Below are positions 45,316 to 53,705 of a stretch of DNA of 64,000 bases, piece after piece. The DNA lies in assembly GCF_033193315.1 (NCBI RefSeq), contig NZ_CP136187.1, positions 1,612,001 to 1,676,000 on the forward strand, read 5' to 3'. Position 1 is the first letter of the stretch. Each line of letters starts with the position of its first letter. The DNA is from Agathobaculum sp. NTUH-O15-33. GTDB taxonomy: Bacteria; Bacillota; Clostridia; Oscillospirales; Butyricicoccaceae. The translations under genes and the position numbers were made by a program. The notes beneath the pieces are model-generated. The model ran no database searches. It saw nothing but the letters and a program-made list of their open reading frames with translations, and had not been told where the DNA came from.

Positions 45316-46185
45316 TTAGATAGGGTACTGCCGGAAAGCGGAGGGCGTTACGCCGACCTTCTTTTTGAAGGCGCGTATAAAGTTTTCCTCGCTGTTAAAG
45401 CCGGTCTCAAAGGCGATCTGTCCCACGGTGCGCCCGCCCGCGAGCAGCAGCTCCTTGGCGCGGTCGATGCGGCGCAGGCTGATGTATTCGTAAGGAGAGT
45501 ACCCCGTGCGCTTGCGGAACTGCTTGGTGAAGTACGAGGCGCTCAGGCCGATGTGCGCGGCGACATCCTCCACGGACAGCGCGCCGTTATAGTGTCCGTC
45601 CATGTACCGGAGCGCGCGGTCGATCAGCGCGTCAAAATCATCGACCGGACCCGAGGCGGCGGCAAGCAGCTCGCACAAAAGGGCGTACACAGTCTCGGAA
45701 AGCGTATGCTCGGGCCCGCGGCCCGGCATTTCCCCGTAGGTGATCAGCCGCTCAAATAAAAGGCGCACCTGCGCCGGATCGCCGGAGGGAAACACGTGTC
45801 CGCCGCGAAGCGACAGGATCTCGCCGTACAGGCTATCGCTCTGTCCGCCGTTAAACAGCAGCCAGAAAAATTCCAGTTCGTCGGTCCGCGCGCGATATTC
45901 ATGCGGCTTTTTGCAATCGAACAGCACAAGGTCGCCGGGGGAGGCGGAAAAATGCTCGCCCTCCAGCTCGATATCCATATGGCCGCCCACCACGAGAAAC
46001 AGCATATAGTTGACGCGGTGGCCGGCTTCCATCGCAATCTCACAGTTGCAGCTGAACTGATAATTCCGGTCGCAGAAATAGTGCCCAATCCGGGTGGGAT
46101 AGAAGAACAGACGCTCGGCATAGGAAGAAGGGGTGAAAAAATAGCGCACAGATCGCCGGGAAACACCGGCCTCGTTAATTTCCAT
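45316..46185 (-). CDS. AraC-family regulator (divergent from the IolH-like gene)
   Basis: ATG at 46185 is ten bases from AGGAG; the GTG at 46194 is one base from it and rejected. 289 residues. Cupin-like N-terminus (YMLFLVVGGHMDIELEGEHF, FSASPGDLVLFDCKKPHEY). C-terminal double helix-turn-helix: LSVEDVAAHIGLSASYFTKQ and VGQIAFETGFNSEENFIRAF, then TPSAFRQ. Divergent from the IolH-like gene, hence a likely sensor for inositol or a related sugar. Confidence 0.9.
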   Translation of the reverse strand: MEINEAGVSRRSVRYFFTPSSYAERLFFYPTRIGHYFCDRNYQFSCNCEIAMEAGHRVNYMLFLVVGGHMDIELEGEHFSASPGDLVLFDCKKPHEYRARTDELEFFWLLFNGGQSDSLYGEILSLRGGHVFPSGDPAQVRLLFERLITYGEMPGRGPEHTLSETVYALLCELLAAASGPVDDFDALIDRALRYMDGHYNGALSVEDVAAHIGLSASYFTKQFRKRTGYSPYEYISLRRIDRAKELLLAGGRTVGQIAFETGFNSEENFIRAFKKKVGVTPSAFRQYPI

Positions 46186-46207
46186 AACTTTCACGCTCCT
46201 TTTTTAT

Positions 46208-46237
46208 ATAATATCACGTTTCACCTTTGGTTTACAA
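46208..46237 (-). promoter_or_regulatory. Promoter of the second AraC-family gene
   Basis: Minus strand: TTGTAA (46237-46232), 18-base spacer, TATTAT (46213-46208). Confidence 0.6.
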
Positions 46238-46279
46238 CAGAAAAAATCGAAAATGTCAATGAGAAGAGCGGTTTTCAGC

Positions 46280-46308
46280 TTGGTTTGTCAAAAACGCGGT
46301 GCTACAAT
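46280..46308 (+). promoter_or_regulatory. Promoter of the IolH-like gene
   Basis: TTGGTT (46280-46285), 17-base spacer, TACAAT (46303-46308). It lies back to back with the regulator promoter. Confidence 0.55.
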
Positions 46309-46360
46309 AGAGGCAATGAAACGGAAACCACAAACCACATAAGCAAAGGAGACGAAAAGT

Positions 46361-47281
46361 ATGAAAATCGCATTTGACGTAGACGTATTGGCCAAGCAGA
46401 TGTCGATCAACGATATGGTGCATCAGGTGGCCGACTGGGGCTACAAGTACATTGAACAGTCCCCCCATCCGCGCATCAATCCCTTTTACAAGCACCCGCT
46501 CTTCTCCGAGGAGTGCGAGCAGGAATACCGTCAGGCGCTGAAGGAGACCGGCGTTGAGATCTCGTCCTTCATCGTTGTTTACCGCTGGTCCGGCCCGACT
46601 GAGGAGCAGCGTCAGTTCGCGGTGGAAAACTGGAAGAAGATCATCCAGATCGCCGTTAACATGGGCGTTCCGGTCATCAACACCGAGCTTTCCGGCGACC
46701 CCAATCAGGCCGAGATCTGCAACGGCATGTGGTTCAAATCGATGGAGGAGCTGCTGCCCCTGATTGAGAAGGAAGGCATCCGCGTTGAGATCCAGTCCCA
46801 TCCGTATGACTTCTGCGAGCTGAACAACGAGACCGTCGATATGGTCAAATCCTTCCGCTCCAAGAATCTGGGCTATGTATACTCCTCGCCCCACGGCTTT
46901 TTCTACGATCAGGGCAAGGGCGATGTTCGCTCGATGCTGCAGTACTGCGGCGACGAGCTGACCCACGTTCTCTTTGCCGATACCTTTAACCAGACGCTGG
47001 ATTGCCGCTACATCGCCAATCCGCCCTGGCTCAACGGCCGCGGCAAGGCTGACGTTACCATCCACCAGCATCTTGCCATGGGCGAGGGCGACGTGGACTT
47101 CCCCGGTATCTTCGAGACGCTGCGCGACATGGATTTTGCAAACAAGCAGATCGGCGCGAACGCCCCCAAGGTCGGCGGCGATAATATTGCCTGTGTTTCC
47201 ATGTTCGGTTTCCCGGAGAAAATGGCAAAGCAGGCGCCCGAAGCACGCGAGCGCATCGAAAAGGAGCTTCTCGGCAAGTAA
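46361..47281 (+). CDS. IolH-like sugar phosphate isomerase/epimerase
   Basis: 306 residues; AAAGGAG upstream of ATG. The N-terminus MKIAFDVDVLAKQMSINDMV and the stretches YKYIEQSPHPRINPFYKHPL, SSFIVVYRWSGP, VINTELSGDPNQAEIC and RVEIQSHPYDFCE match what I know of IolH in inositol gene clusters, whose exact reaction is unsettled. TIM barrel with likely metal ligands. Codon use is strongly C-ended, as in highly expressed genes. The iolD end at 63752 shows that the organism handles inositol. The symbol is withheld because the call rests on recalled resemblance. Confidence 0.78.
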   Translation: MKIAFDVDVLAKQMSINDMVHQVADWGYKYIEQSPHPRINPFYKHPLFSEECEQEYRQALKETGVEISSFIVVYRWSGPTEEQRQFAVENWKKIIQIAVNMGVPVINTELSGDPNQAEICNGMWFKSMEELLPLIEKEGIRVEIQSHPYDFCELNNETVDMVKSFRSKNLGYVYSSPHGFFYDQGKGDVRSMLQYCGDELTHVLFADTFNQTLDCRYIANPPWLNGRGKADVTIHQHLAMGEGDVDFPGIFETLRDMDFANKQIGANAPKVGGDNIACVSMFGFPEKMAKQAPEARERIEKELLGK

Positions 47282-47333
47282 GGGTCGTATCTGAAAACTT
47301 TTTCCAAGAGTATGTGAATATTGCATAAAACAT

Positions 47334-47378
47334 AGGGCCTTTCATCAGCTTTGTTGATGAGGGGTCCTTCTGTTTTGC
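47334..47378 (+). terminator. Terminator of the IolH-like gene
   Basis: Fifteen-pair stem AGGGCCTTTCATCAG / TTGATGAGGGGTCCT (with several G-T pairs) and then TCTGTTTTG. Confidence 0.75.
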
Positions 47379-47440
47379 ATAAAAAAGTGATATGGAATAT
47401 GTGCAATCCAACAAAACAATAGATTGGCATAAAGTTTCGT

Positions 47441-47469
47441 TTGAAATACGGTGCGAGAGATGGTAAAAT
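47441..47469 (+). promoter_or_regulatory. Promoter of the symporter gene
   Basis: TTGAAA (47441-47446), 17-base spacer, TAAAAT (47464-47469). Transcription would begin near 47476. Confidence 0.65.
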
Positions 47470-47520
47470 TGGTAAAGAACTGGGGAAGAGCCCTTTGGGG
47501 CGCCCCGTAATCGCGTTCTC

Positions 47521-47574
47521 AGATCGCCGGTTTTTTTGAGAGGGGAGCCGGGCGGTCTTCTGTTTTGTTTTTTG
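47521..47574 (+). promoter_or_regulatory. Terminator-like hairpin in the symporter leader (attenuator or riboswitch candidate)
   Basis: AGATCGCCGG pairs with CCGGGCGGTCT (one bulge), followed by TCTGTTTTGTTTTTT. It is downstream of the promoter and about 120 bases before the start codon, so it would stop transcription unless melted. The 45 bases between promoter and hairpin hold further complementary GC-rich words. No known riboswitch class was recognised. Confidence 0.5.
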
Positions 47575-47691
47575 CGTGCGCGTGCCCGCAAAAAACTTTA
47601 AGGGGAGTACGAAGCTGTTCCTTCTCCTTTGAGGGGGGAGAAGGGTGAGACGGCTTGGTATATAAATAAGAAGGAAAAAAGGGGAAAGACA

Positions 47692-49338
47692 ATGAGTTTT
47701 CTAAATTCCATGGCGTTCACCGCGATTACTTTCTTGGCGTTTACAGCACTCGTAGCGCTTATCTCGTGGTGGAAGACCCGGGGCGACAACCTCGACACAC
47801 AGGATGGCTACTATCTGGCGGGACGCGGACTGACCGGCCCGATCATCGCCGGTTCGCTGCTGATGACCAACCTGTCCGCCGAGCAGCTCGTCGGTACCAA
47901 TGGACAAGCGGTGCGCGTCGGCATGGGCCCAATCGCGTGGGAAGTAACGGCGGCCATGGCGCTGATCGTTATGGCGTTCTTCCTGATGCCCAAGTACTTA
48001 AAGACCGGCCTTACCACGGTGCCGGAATTCTTCGAGCAGCGCTACGACGCGGGCACGCGCCGTCTGGTCTCGCTGATCGTGCTGCTCTCTTACATCGTCA
48101 TCATGCTGCCGAACATCCTGTACGCTGGCGCGCAGGTGTTCTCCAACATCTTTGATCTGCCCGGCCTGACCGGCTGGAGCGAGTTCGCCTGCATCGCCGT
48201 CGTGTGTGTCGCGACCGCGTTTGTCGGTTCGATCTACGCGATTTTCGGCGGTCTGAAGGCCATCGCGCTGTCCGACTCGATCAACGGCCTCGGCCTGATC
48301 GTCGGCGGTCTGCTGGTGCCGATCTTCGGCCTGATCGCGCTGGGCCAGATGCACGGCGGCAACTTCATGCAGGGCGTGGACGTGTTCCTGCACTCCGAAC
48401 CTGAAATGATGAACGCCATCAACCCGGCGAACGCGCCTGAGCCGTACATGCCCTGGCCGCTGCTTCTGACCGGTATGTTCATTAACAACATGTATTTCTG
48501 GGGCACCAACCAGTCGATCATCCAGCGTACCTTTGGCGCTAAGAACCTGAAGGAAGCGCAGAAGGGCGCCGTACTGGCCGGCTTCCTCAAGATTCTGACC
48601 CCTCTGATCGTCGTTATCCCGGGCATCATCGCTTTCATGCTGTACGGCTCCGCCGCGCAGGCCAACAGCGGCGACGCCGGCTACCCGATGCTGGTCGCTA
48701 ACGTTATGCCCAAGCCGATTCTCGGCTTCTTCGCCGCCGTAATGTTCGGCGCGATCCTGTCCTCGTTCAACTCGGTGCTTAACTCCGCGTCCACGATCTA
48801 CGCGCTTGATATCCACCGTCCGTCCTTCAACCCGACGGCTTCCGACGCCTACATGGTGAAGGTCGGCCAGCGCTTTGGCACGGTCGTGGCCATCGTATCG
48901 ACGATCATGGCGCCGTTCATGCTCTACATGGGCGGTATCACCACCTTCGTAAACTCCATGTTCGCGGCGTTCAACACGCCTATTCTGGTCTGTCTGGTGT
49001 GTGGCTTCTTCTGGAAGAAAGTGCCCACCATCGCGCCCAAGATCATCATCCCGGTGCATGTGGTGCTGTATTTTACCCTTCAGTTCGGTCTGCGCAACGT
49101 GATTCCGTTCCTGAAGGATATCCACTATCTGTACTTTACCGCCGTGCTGTTTGTGGTCGACATGTTCATCATGTGGGTCATCGTTAAGAAGCGTCCGCGC
49201 GAGACCGATTTCGTCCTGAACGACGTCAAGGCGGTCGAGCTGACGCCGTGGAAGCATGGCAAGCTCTTTGCCACGATCACGCTGGCCGTTATGGTTCTGG
49301 CGTACATCCTGTTCTCCCCGCTGGTATTTGCCAAATAA
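47692..49338 (+). CDS. Sodium/solute symporter (SSS family)
   Basis: Start at 47692 after AAAAAGGGGAAAG. 548 residues, about 13-14 membrane helices. SSS marks: DGYYLAGRGLTGPIIAGSLL, TNLSAEQLVGTNGQAVRVGM, GLKAIALSDSINGLGL, NQSIIQRTFGAKNLKEA, and the SSFNSVLNSASTIYALDI stretch that forms the sodium site. Similar proteins carry glucose, galactose, inositol and other sugars. The IolH-like gene before it makes inositol or another sugar likely. Codon use matches the IolH-like gene. The gene is probably controlled by its leader. Confidence 0.9.
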   Translation: MSFLNSMAFTAITFLAFTALVALISWWKTRGDNLDTQDGYYLAGRGLTGPIIAGSLLMTNLSAEQLVGTNGQAVRVGMGPIAWEVTAAMALIVMAFFLMPKYLKTGLTTVPEFFEQRYDAGTRRLVSLIVLLSYIVIMLPNILYAGAQVFSNIFDLPGLTGWSEFACIAVVCVATAFVGSIYAIFGGLKAIALSDSINGLGLIVGGLLVPIFGLIALGQMHGGNFMQGVDVFLHSEPEMMNAINPANAPEPYMPWPLLLTGMFINNMYFWGTNQSIIQRTFGAKNLKEAQKGAVLAGFLKILTPLIVVIPGIIAFMLYGSAAQANSGDAGYPMLVANVMPKPILGFFAAVMFGAILSSFNSVLNSASTIYALDIHRPSFNPTASDAYMVKVGQRFGTVVAIVSTIMAPFMLYMGGITTFVNSMFAAFNTPILVCLVCGFFWKKVPTIAPKIIIPVHVVLYFTLQFGLRNVIPFLKDIHYLYFTAVLFVVDMFIMWVIVKKRPRETDFVLNDVKAVELTPWKHGKLFATITLAVMVLAYILFSPLVFAK

Positions 49339-49355
49339 AATACGGTTTTACTGTG

Positions 49356-49407
49356 AAGCTCCCCCGCGGATATTGCGAAAGCAATACCTGTGGGGGAGCT
49401 TTTTGTT
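49356..49407 (+). terminator. Terminator of the symporter gene
   Basis: AAGCTCCCCCGCGGATATTGC-GAAA-GCAATACCTGTGGGGGAGCTT, a stem of about 20 pairs with a GAAA loop and one mismatch, then TTTG. Confidence 0.85.
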
Positions 49408-49555
49408 AGTGCTTTAGCGGTGGCGTATTTGCAGAGCAAATACGGTAAGAACCGCCCGCAATGCGGGTGGGATTCAAGTTTAAACAAAAAAGGACTTCCA
49501 AACTGATAAAATGGTGAGTGTTCAAGCCACCAAAGAAACAGAAAGGAAGACCTTT

Positions 49556-50008
49556 ATGGCAAACAGTTTAGCACATACAAAATGGGTATGCAAGTATCAC
49601 ATCGTATTCACACCGAAATATCGAAGGAAAATAATCTATAAGCAGCTGCGAAAAGATATACAGCAAATTATAAAGGATTTGTGCAAGTGGAAGGGTGTGG
49701 AAATCATCGAAGGGCATATGATGCCTGACCATATTCATTTACTCGTAAGCGTGCCGCCGAAATACAGTATCTCGCAGTTTATGGGATATTTAAAAGGGAA
49801 AAGTGCGATGATGATATTCGAGCGGCATGGGAATTTAAAATATAAATTCGGCAGTCGTAATTTCTGGGCGACTGGATATTATGTGAGCACGGTAGGAATC
49901 AATACGGCCACGATTCAAAAATATATCAGGGAGCAAGATAAGCAGGATCAAATCGAAGATAGCTTAAGTAAGAAAGAATATGTTGACCCTTTCAAGGGTA
50001 GTAAGTAG
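49556..50008 (+). CDS. tnpA: IS200-type transposase TnpA (HUH Y1)
   Basis: 150 residues from ATG 49556 with GAAAGGAAGACC upstream. The chain starts with the family motif TKWVCKYHIVFTPKYRRK; the HUH triad-type motif is MMPDHIHLLVSVP and the catalytic Tyr is in TATIQKYIREQ. It cuts and joins single-stranded DNA. The gene is full length and undamaged, AT-richer than the neighbours, consistent with recent arrival. Confidence 0.93.
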   Translation: MANSLAHTKWVCKYHIVFTPKYRRKIIYKQLRKDIQQIIKDLCKWKGVEIIEGHMMPDHIHLLVSVPPKYSISQFMGYLKGKSAMMIFERHGNLKYKFGSRNFWATGYYVSTVGINTATIQKYIREQDKQDQIEDSLSKKEYVDPFKGSK

Positions 50009-50037
50009 TCTTACCATCAGGGCTTGAACGAAGTGAA

Positions 50038-50068
50038 AGCCAGCGTCTTTTAGGCGCTGGCTTTTTTT
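50038..50068 (+). terminator. Terminator after tnpA
   Basis: AGCCAGCG / CGCTGGCT followed by TTTTTT, inside the right end of the element. Confidence 0.8.
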
Positions 50069-50258
50069 ATGCCCTTATAGGGCTTGTTCATGCCACCCCG
50101 CTTTGGGGTGGTCATGACTTTCCGAAAGGTGGCCGCTTTACCAAAGCTTTACGCAAAGTTTAAGCGGGCGCGGTGGAAAGGGAGCCCCGCTCATTGGTAT
50201 GATAGCAACGTACTTTGGAACAAAGAAGAAATGCTTGCTCGTGAAAGGAGCTTTTTAC

Positions 50259-51029
50259 ATGTTGGAACTGAGATCGGTCAAAAAGGCCTACGACGGCGTG
50301 CCCGTTCTGCGGGATATCTCCATCCGCGTGGACGACGGCGAGATCGTTTCCATTCTGGGGCCGTCGGGCTGCGGTAAGACCACGCTCTTGAATCTGATCC
50401 TTGGCATCGCGGCGGCGGACAGCGGCGAGATCCTGTGCGACGGCGAGGACCTGACCCATACGCCGATGGAAAAGCGGGGATTCAATATTGTGTTTCAGGA
50501 TTACGCGCTGTTTCCCAATCTGAACGTTTATAAAAACATCACCTATGGTTTGAAGAACAAGCCGGGCGTGTCCACGGAGCAAGAGGTAGACGAGCTGATC
50601 GATCTGCTGGGCCTGCGCGAGCATCTGGAAAAGGGGATCGACCAGCTTTCCGGCGGCCAAAAGCAGCGCGTGGCGCTGGCGCGCACCATGGTGATGAAGC
50701 CGCGCATCCTGCTGCTGGACGAGCCGCTTTCCGCGCTGGACGGCGTGATCAAGGAATCCATCAAGGACCGCATCAAGACGATCGCCCGCGAATACAAGCT
50801 AACCACCATTATCGTCACGCACGATCCCGAGGAAGCGCTGACACTGTCCGACCGGGTGCTGATCATCGACGAAGGCACGATCTCCCAGTACGCCCGCCCG
50901 GCGGAGATCATTCATAAGCCGGAAAACGACTTTGTTAAAAAGTTCATTTTGAATCAGCTAGAGATTAAGCGCAACAATATTTACGCGCTCTTCGGCGACC
51001 GCGCGCCGATGCCAGCCGAGGCGGTGTAA
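50259..51029 (+). CDS. ABC transporter ATP-binding protein, 2-aminoethylphosphonate type
   Basis: Start at 50259 after AAAGGAG; an upstream in-frame ATG at 50199 has no site. 256 residues. Walker A GPSGCGKTT, Q-loop FQDYALFPNLNVYKN, signature QLSGGQKQRVALARTM, Walker B ILLLDEPLSALD, and the His switch VTHDPEEAL. Similar to the ATPases of spermidine/iron/phosphonate importers (PhnT-like). First gene of a five-gene operon ending in phnX; promoter probably between the IS end and this gene. Confidence 0.88.
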   Translation: MLELRSVKKAYDGVPVLRDISIRVDDGEIVSILGPSGCGKTTLLNLILGIAAADSGEILCDGEDLTHTPMEKRGFNIVFQDYALFPNLNVYKNITYGLKNKPGVSTEQEVDELIDLLGLREHLEKGIDQLSGGQKQRVALARTMVMKPRILLLDEPLSALDGVIKESIKDRIKTIAREYKLTTIIVTHDPEEALTLSDRVLIIDEGTISQYARPAEIIHKPENDFVKKFILNQLEIKRNNIYALFGDRAPMPAEAV

Positions 51030-51038
51030 CGGGGCCGT

Positions 51039-52661
51039 ATGAATCGTAAAAACTGGGAACTAAAACTGATTTTCGCGGGTATCACGGCTTTGTTTGCCGC
51101 CTTCCTTATCATTCCCACCATACGCCTCTTTTTTAAGTCCTTTTTGGGGGAAGGGGGCGTTACCGCTTCGTATTACCTGTCGGTCTTTTCGCAGCGCGGC
51201 TTTGGGCAAACGCTTGCAAACAGCTTTGCCGTGTCCGCCGCCTCGGCCGTGGCCGCGGTGGGGCTGGCCTTTGTCATGGCCTACGCGGTGCACTATACGG
51301 GGCTGCCCGCGTGGTGCAAACGCATCCTGCGCGCCATGGCGACGCTGCCGATGTTTCTGCCCACCATTACTTACGGCTTTGCCATCATCTACTCCTTCGG
51401 CAAGCAAGGGCTGATCACGCGGCTGCTGGGCAGGCAGCTGTTCAATATCTACGGCTTTTGGGGGCTGATGATCGGCTACGTCATCTACACCATCCCCGTG
51501 GCCTTTATGCTGATCAGCAACACGATGTGCTACGTGGACAAGAAAACGCTGATCGTTTCCAAGACTATGGGCGACCCGCATCTTTCCACCTTCTGGATCG
51601 CGGTGCTGCGTCCGCTGCTCGGCACGCTGGCCGGGGCGTTTATTCAGGCGTTTTTCCTCTGCTTTACGGATTTCGGCATTCCCGCTTCGGTCGGCGGCCG
51701 GTATGATGTGATCGCGACCGTGCTGTATAACCAAATGCTCGGCGGTATCCCGGATTTCAACCGGGGCGCGGTGGTTGCCGTGATCATGCTGCTGCCATCC
51801 GTGGCGAGCATTTTCCTGATGCGCTTTCTGGAACGGTACAACATCCGCTACAACCGCATTTCAGACGCCGACCTGCGCAAAAACCGCGTGCGCGACGTGG
51901 GCTGGGGGCTGGGCGGCACGGCGGTCTCCGTTTGCATGCTGGCGGTATTCGCGGTCATCTTCGTGGTGCCGCTCGTGCAGGATTGGCCGTACCGCACCGC
52001 CTTTTCCTTTGACCACATACGCGGGGTGCTCGCGGACGGCGATCTGCTCGCGGTCTATCAGCACTCGATCGTGATGGCGCTTTTGACCGCGCTGTTCGGC
52101 ACGCTGCTCGCTTACGGCGCGGCGCTGATCACGGCGCGCAGCGCGCTGCCCGCTTGGTGTAAGCGCGTGGTGGAAAGTATCGCCATGGTGACAAACACCA
52201 TTCCCGGCATGGTACTCGGTCTGGCGTTTCTCTTTGCCTTTTCGGGCACGCCGCTGCAAAATACGCTGACGCTGATGGTGGTCTGCAACATCGTCCACTA
52301 TTTTTCCACGCCTTATCTGATGATGAAAAACTCCCTTTCCAAAATGAACGCGGGGTGGGAAACCACCGCGATGCTCATGGGGGATAGCTGGCTGAAAACG
52401 ATCCTGCGCGTGGTCACGCCAAACGCGGTGTCCAGTCTGCTCAGCGTATTCAGCTATTACTTTATCAACGCCATGGTCACGATCAGCGCGCTGGTCTTCA
52501 TCGCGGGCGCGCGCACCATGGTGCTGACTACCAAGATCAAGCAGTTGCAGTATGTCAACAAATTCAACGAAGTCTTTGTACTGTCCCTGCTGATCCTGCT
52601 GACCAACTTTGTTGCAAAAGCCGTATTTTCCCGGCTTGCAAATGATAAAAAGAAGAAATGA
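51039..52661 (+). CDS. ABC transporter permease with two fused permease domains (AEP type)
   Basis: 540 residues with about 12 membrane helices in two related halves (1-270 and 285-540). Each half carries an EAA-like loop (ISKTMGDPHLSTFWIAVLRP appears as VSKTMGDPHLSTFWIAVLRP, and TAMLMGDSWLKTILRVVTP). This two-in-one form occurs in iron and phosphonate importers. It forms the whole channel with the ATPase dimer. Confidence 0.88.
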   Translation: MNRKNWELKLIFAGITALFAAFLIIPTIRLFFKSFLGEGGVTASYYLSVFSQRGFGQTLANSFAVSAASAVAAVGLAFVMAYAVHYTGLPAWCKRILRAMATLPMFLPTITYGFAIIYSFGKQGLITRLLGRQLFNIYGFWGLMIGYVIYTIPVAFMLISNTMCYVDKKTLIVSKTMGDPHLSTFWIAVLRPLLGTLAGAFIQAFFLCFTDFGIPASVGGRYDVIATVLYNQMLGGIPDFNRGAVVAVIMLLPSVASIFLMRFLERYNIRYNRISDADLRKNRVRDVGWGLGGTAVSVCMLAVFAVIFVVPLVQDWPYRTAFSFDHIRGVLADGDLLAVYQHSIVMALLTALFGTLLAYGAALITARSALPAWCKRVVESIAMVTNTIPGMVLGLAFLFAFSGTPLQNTLTLMVVCNIVHYFSTPYLMMKNSLSKMNAGWETTAMLMGDSWLKTILRVVTPNAVSSLLSVFSYYFINAMVTISALVFIAGARTMVLTTKIKQLQYVNKFNEVFVLSLLILLTNFVAKAVFSRLANDKKKK

Positions 52662-52685
52662 ACGTATGAAAGGAAACTGTTACCG

Positions 52686-53687
52686 ATGAATCTGAAAAAA
52701 CTCTTGGCCCTTGGCCTTTCTCTGTCGATGGCGTCCATGGCGCTTGCCGGATGCAGCTCCGCCGGCGCGGGCGACGTCGAGGCGGGCGCGAAGGTCGTGA
52801 TCTACTCGAACGCGGATGATGAAGCCATCACCGCCATGACGGACGCGCTGGACGCGAACGGCTACGCGGACAAATACCTGCTCGAAACCTTCGGTACCTC
52901 CGAACTGGGCGGCAAGCTGCTGGCCGAGGGCGCCAATATCGAAGCCGATCTGGTTACCATGAGCACGTTCTACGTGCAAAGCGCGCAGGAACAGAACGAT
53001 ATGTTTTTGCCGCTGGATTTCGAGGTGAAAACGCTCGATACCTTTCCGGATTATTGCGCGCCCATCACCTCGCAGGAGGGCGCGATCATCGTCAACACTG
53101 AAATGCTGAAGGAATCCGGCCTTGCAATGCCCGCGAGCCTGAAGGATCTGACCGACGCGCAGTATGCGGGCCACCTTGCGGTGACCGATATCCAGTCCTC
53201 CTCCACGGCGTGGCTGCTGATCCAAGCGCTGGTCGCCGCCTATGGCGAGGACGGCGCGGGCGGTGTGCTGGCAAAGATTTATCAGAACGCGGGCGACCAC
53301 ATCGAGTCCTCCGGGTCCGCGCCGCTCAAGCTGTGCCGCGCCGGCGAGGTGGCAATCGGCTTTGGCCTGCGCCATCAGGCGGTGGCTGACAAGCAGGACG
53401 GCCTGCCCATCGACTATGTCGATCCGTCCGAGGGCAATTTTTCGCTCACCGAGTCCGTGGCCGTGACCAACAAGGGCGATCAGACCAACCCGCTCGCCAT
53501 GGAAATGGCGCAGTGCATCATCGATAACGCCCGCGCCGCGCTCATCCAGACCTATCCGAACCCGCTGTACGAGGGCGAGATCGCGGACGCCGCAAACCAG
53601 TCCGCCCACCCGATGACCTTCCCGGAGCCGCTGACCTTTGAGCTGTTCCAGCAGCATCAGGCGCTTTCCGAGAGCGCCAAGCCGTAA
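52686..53687 (+). CDS. ABC transporter substrate-binding lipoprotein, AEP type
   Basis: 333 residues; GAAAGGAAACTG upstream. Signal peptide with lipobox LAGC (Cys near residue 22), then an iron/phosphonate-type binding fold: VVIYSNADDEAITAMTDALD, GGKLLAEGANIEADLVTMST, QEGAIIVNTEMLKESGLAMP, AVTDIQSSSTAWLLIQAL. The genes that follow identify 2-aminoethylphosphonate as the likely ligand. Confidence 0.87.
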   Translation: MNLKKLLALGLSLSMASMALAGCSSAGAGDVEAGAKVVIYSNADDEAITAMTDALDANGYADKYLLETFGTSELGGKLLAEGANIEADLVTMSTFYVQSAQEQNDMFLPLDFEVKTLDTFPDYCAPITSQEGAIIVNTEMLKESGLAMPASLKDLTDAQYAGHLAVTDIQSSSTAWLLIQALVAAYGEDGAGGVLAKIYQNAGDHIESSGSAPLKLCRAGEVAIGFGLRHQAVADKQDGLPIDYVDPSEGNFSLTESVAVTNKGDQTNPLAMEMAQCIIDNARAALIQTYPNPLYEGEIADAANQSAHPMTFPEPLTFELFQQHQALSESAKP

Positions 53688-53705
53688 GGGAGGAGTCGCC
53701 GCGAT

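Larger units (their letters stand above)
47282..47691. other. Intergenic region with terminator, promoter and attenuator-like leader
   Basis: These 410 bases hold no gene. They contain the terminator of the IolH-like gene, a sigma-A promoter (47441-47469) and a leader of about 215 bases with its own terminator-like hairpin before the symporter. Confidence 0.65.
49430..50120 (+). mobile_element. IS200-type insertion sequence (approximate ends)
   Basis: A complete tnpA is framed by hairpins like those IS200/IS605 transposases use: left CCGCCCGC-AAT-GCGGGTGG (49452-49470) and right CCACCCC-GCTTT-GGGGTGG (50093-50111). There is no tnpB. The outer limits are estimated, since these elements lack terminal inverted repeats and make no target duplication. 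Confidence 0.7.

Noticed and set aside
47998..49257. A 419-codon minus-strand open frame opposite the symporter
   Set aside because: The translation is a string of charged residues typical of an antisense shadow of a membrane-protein gene.
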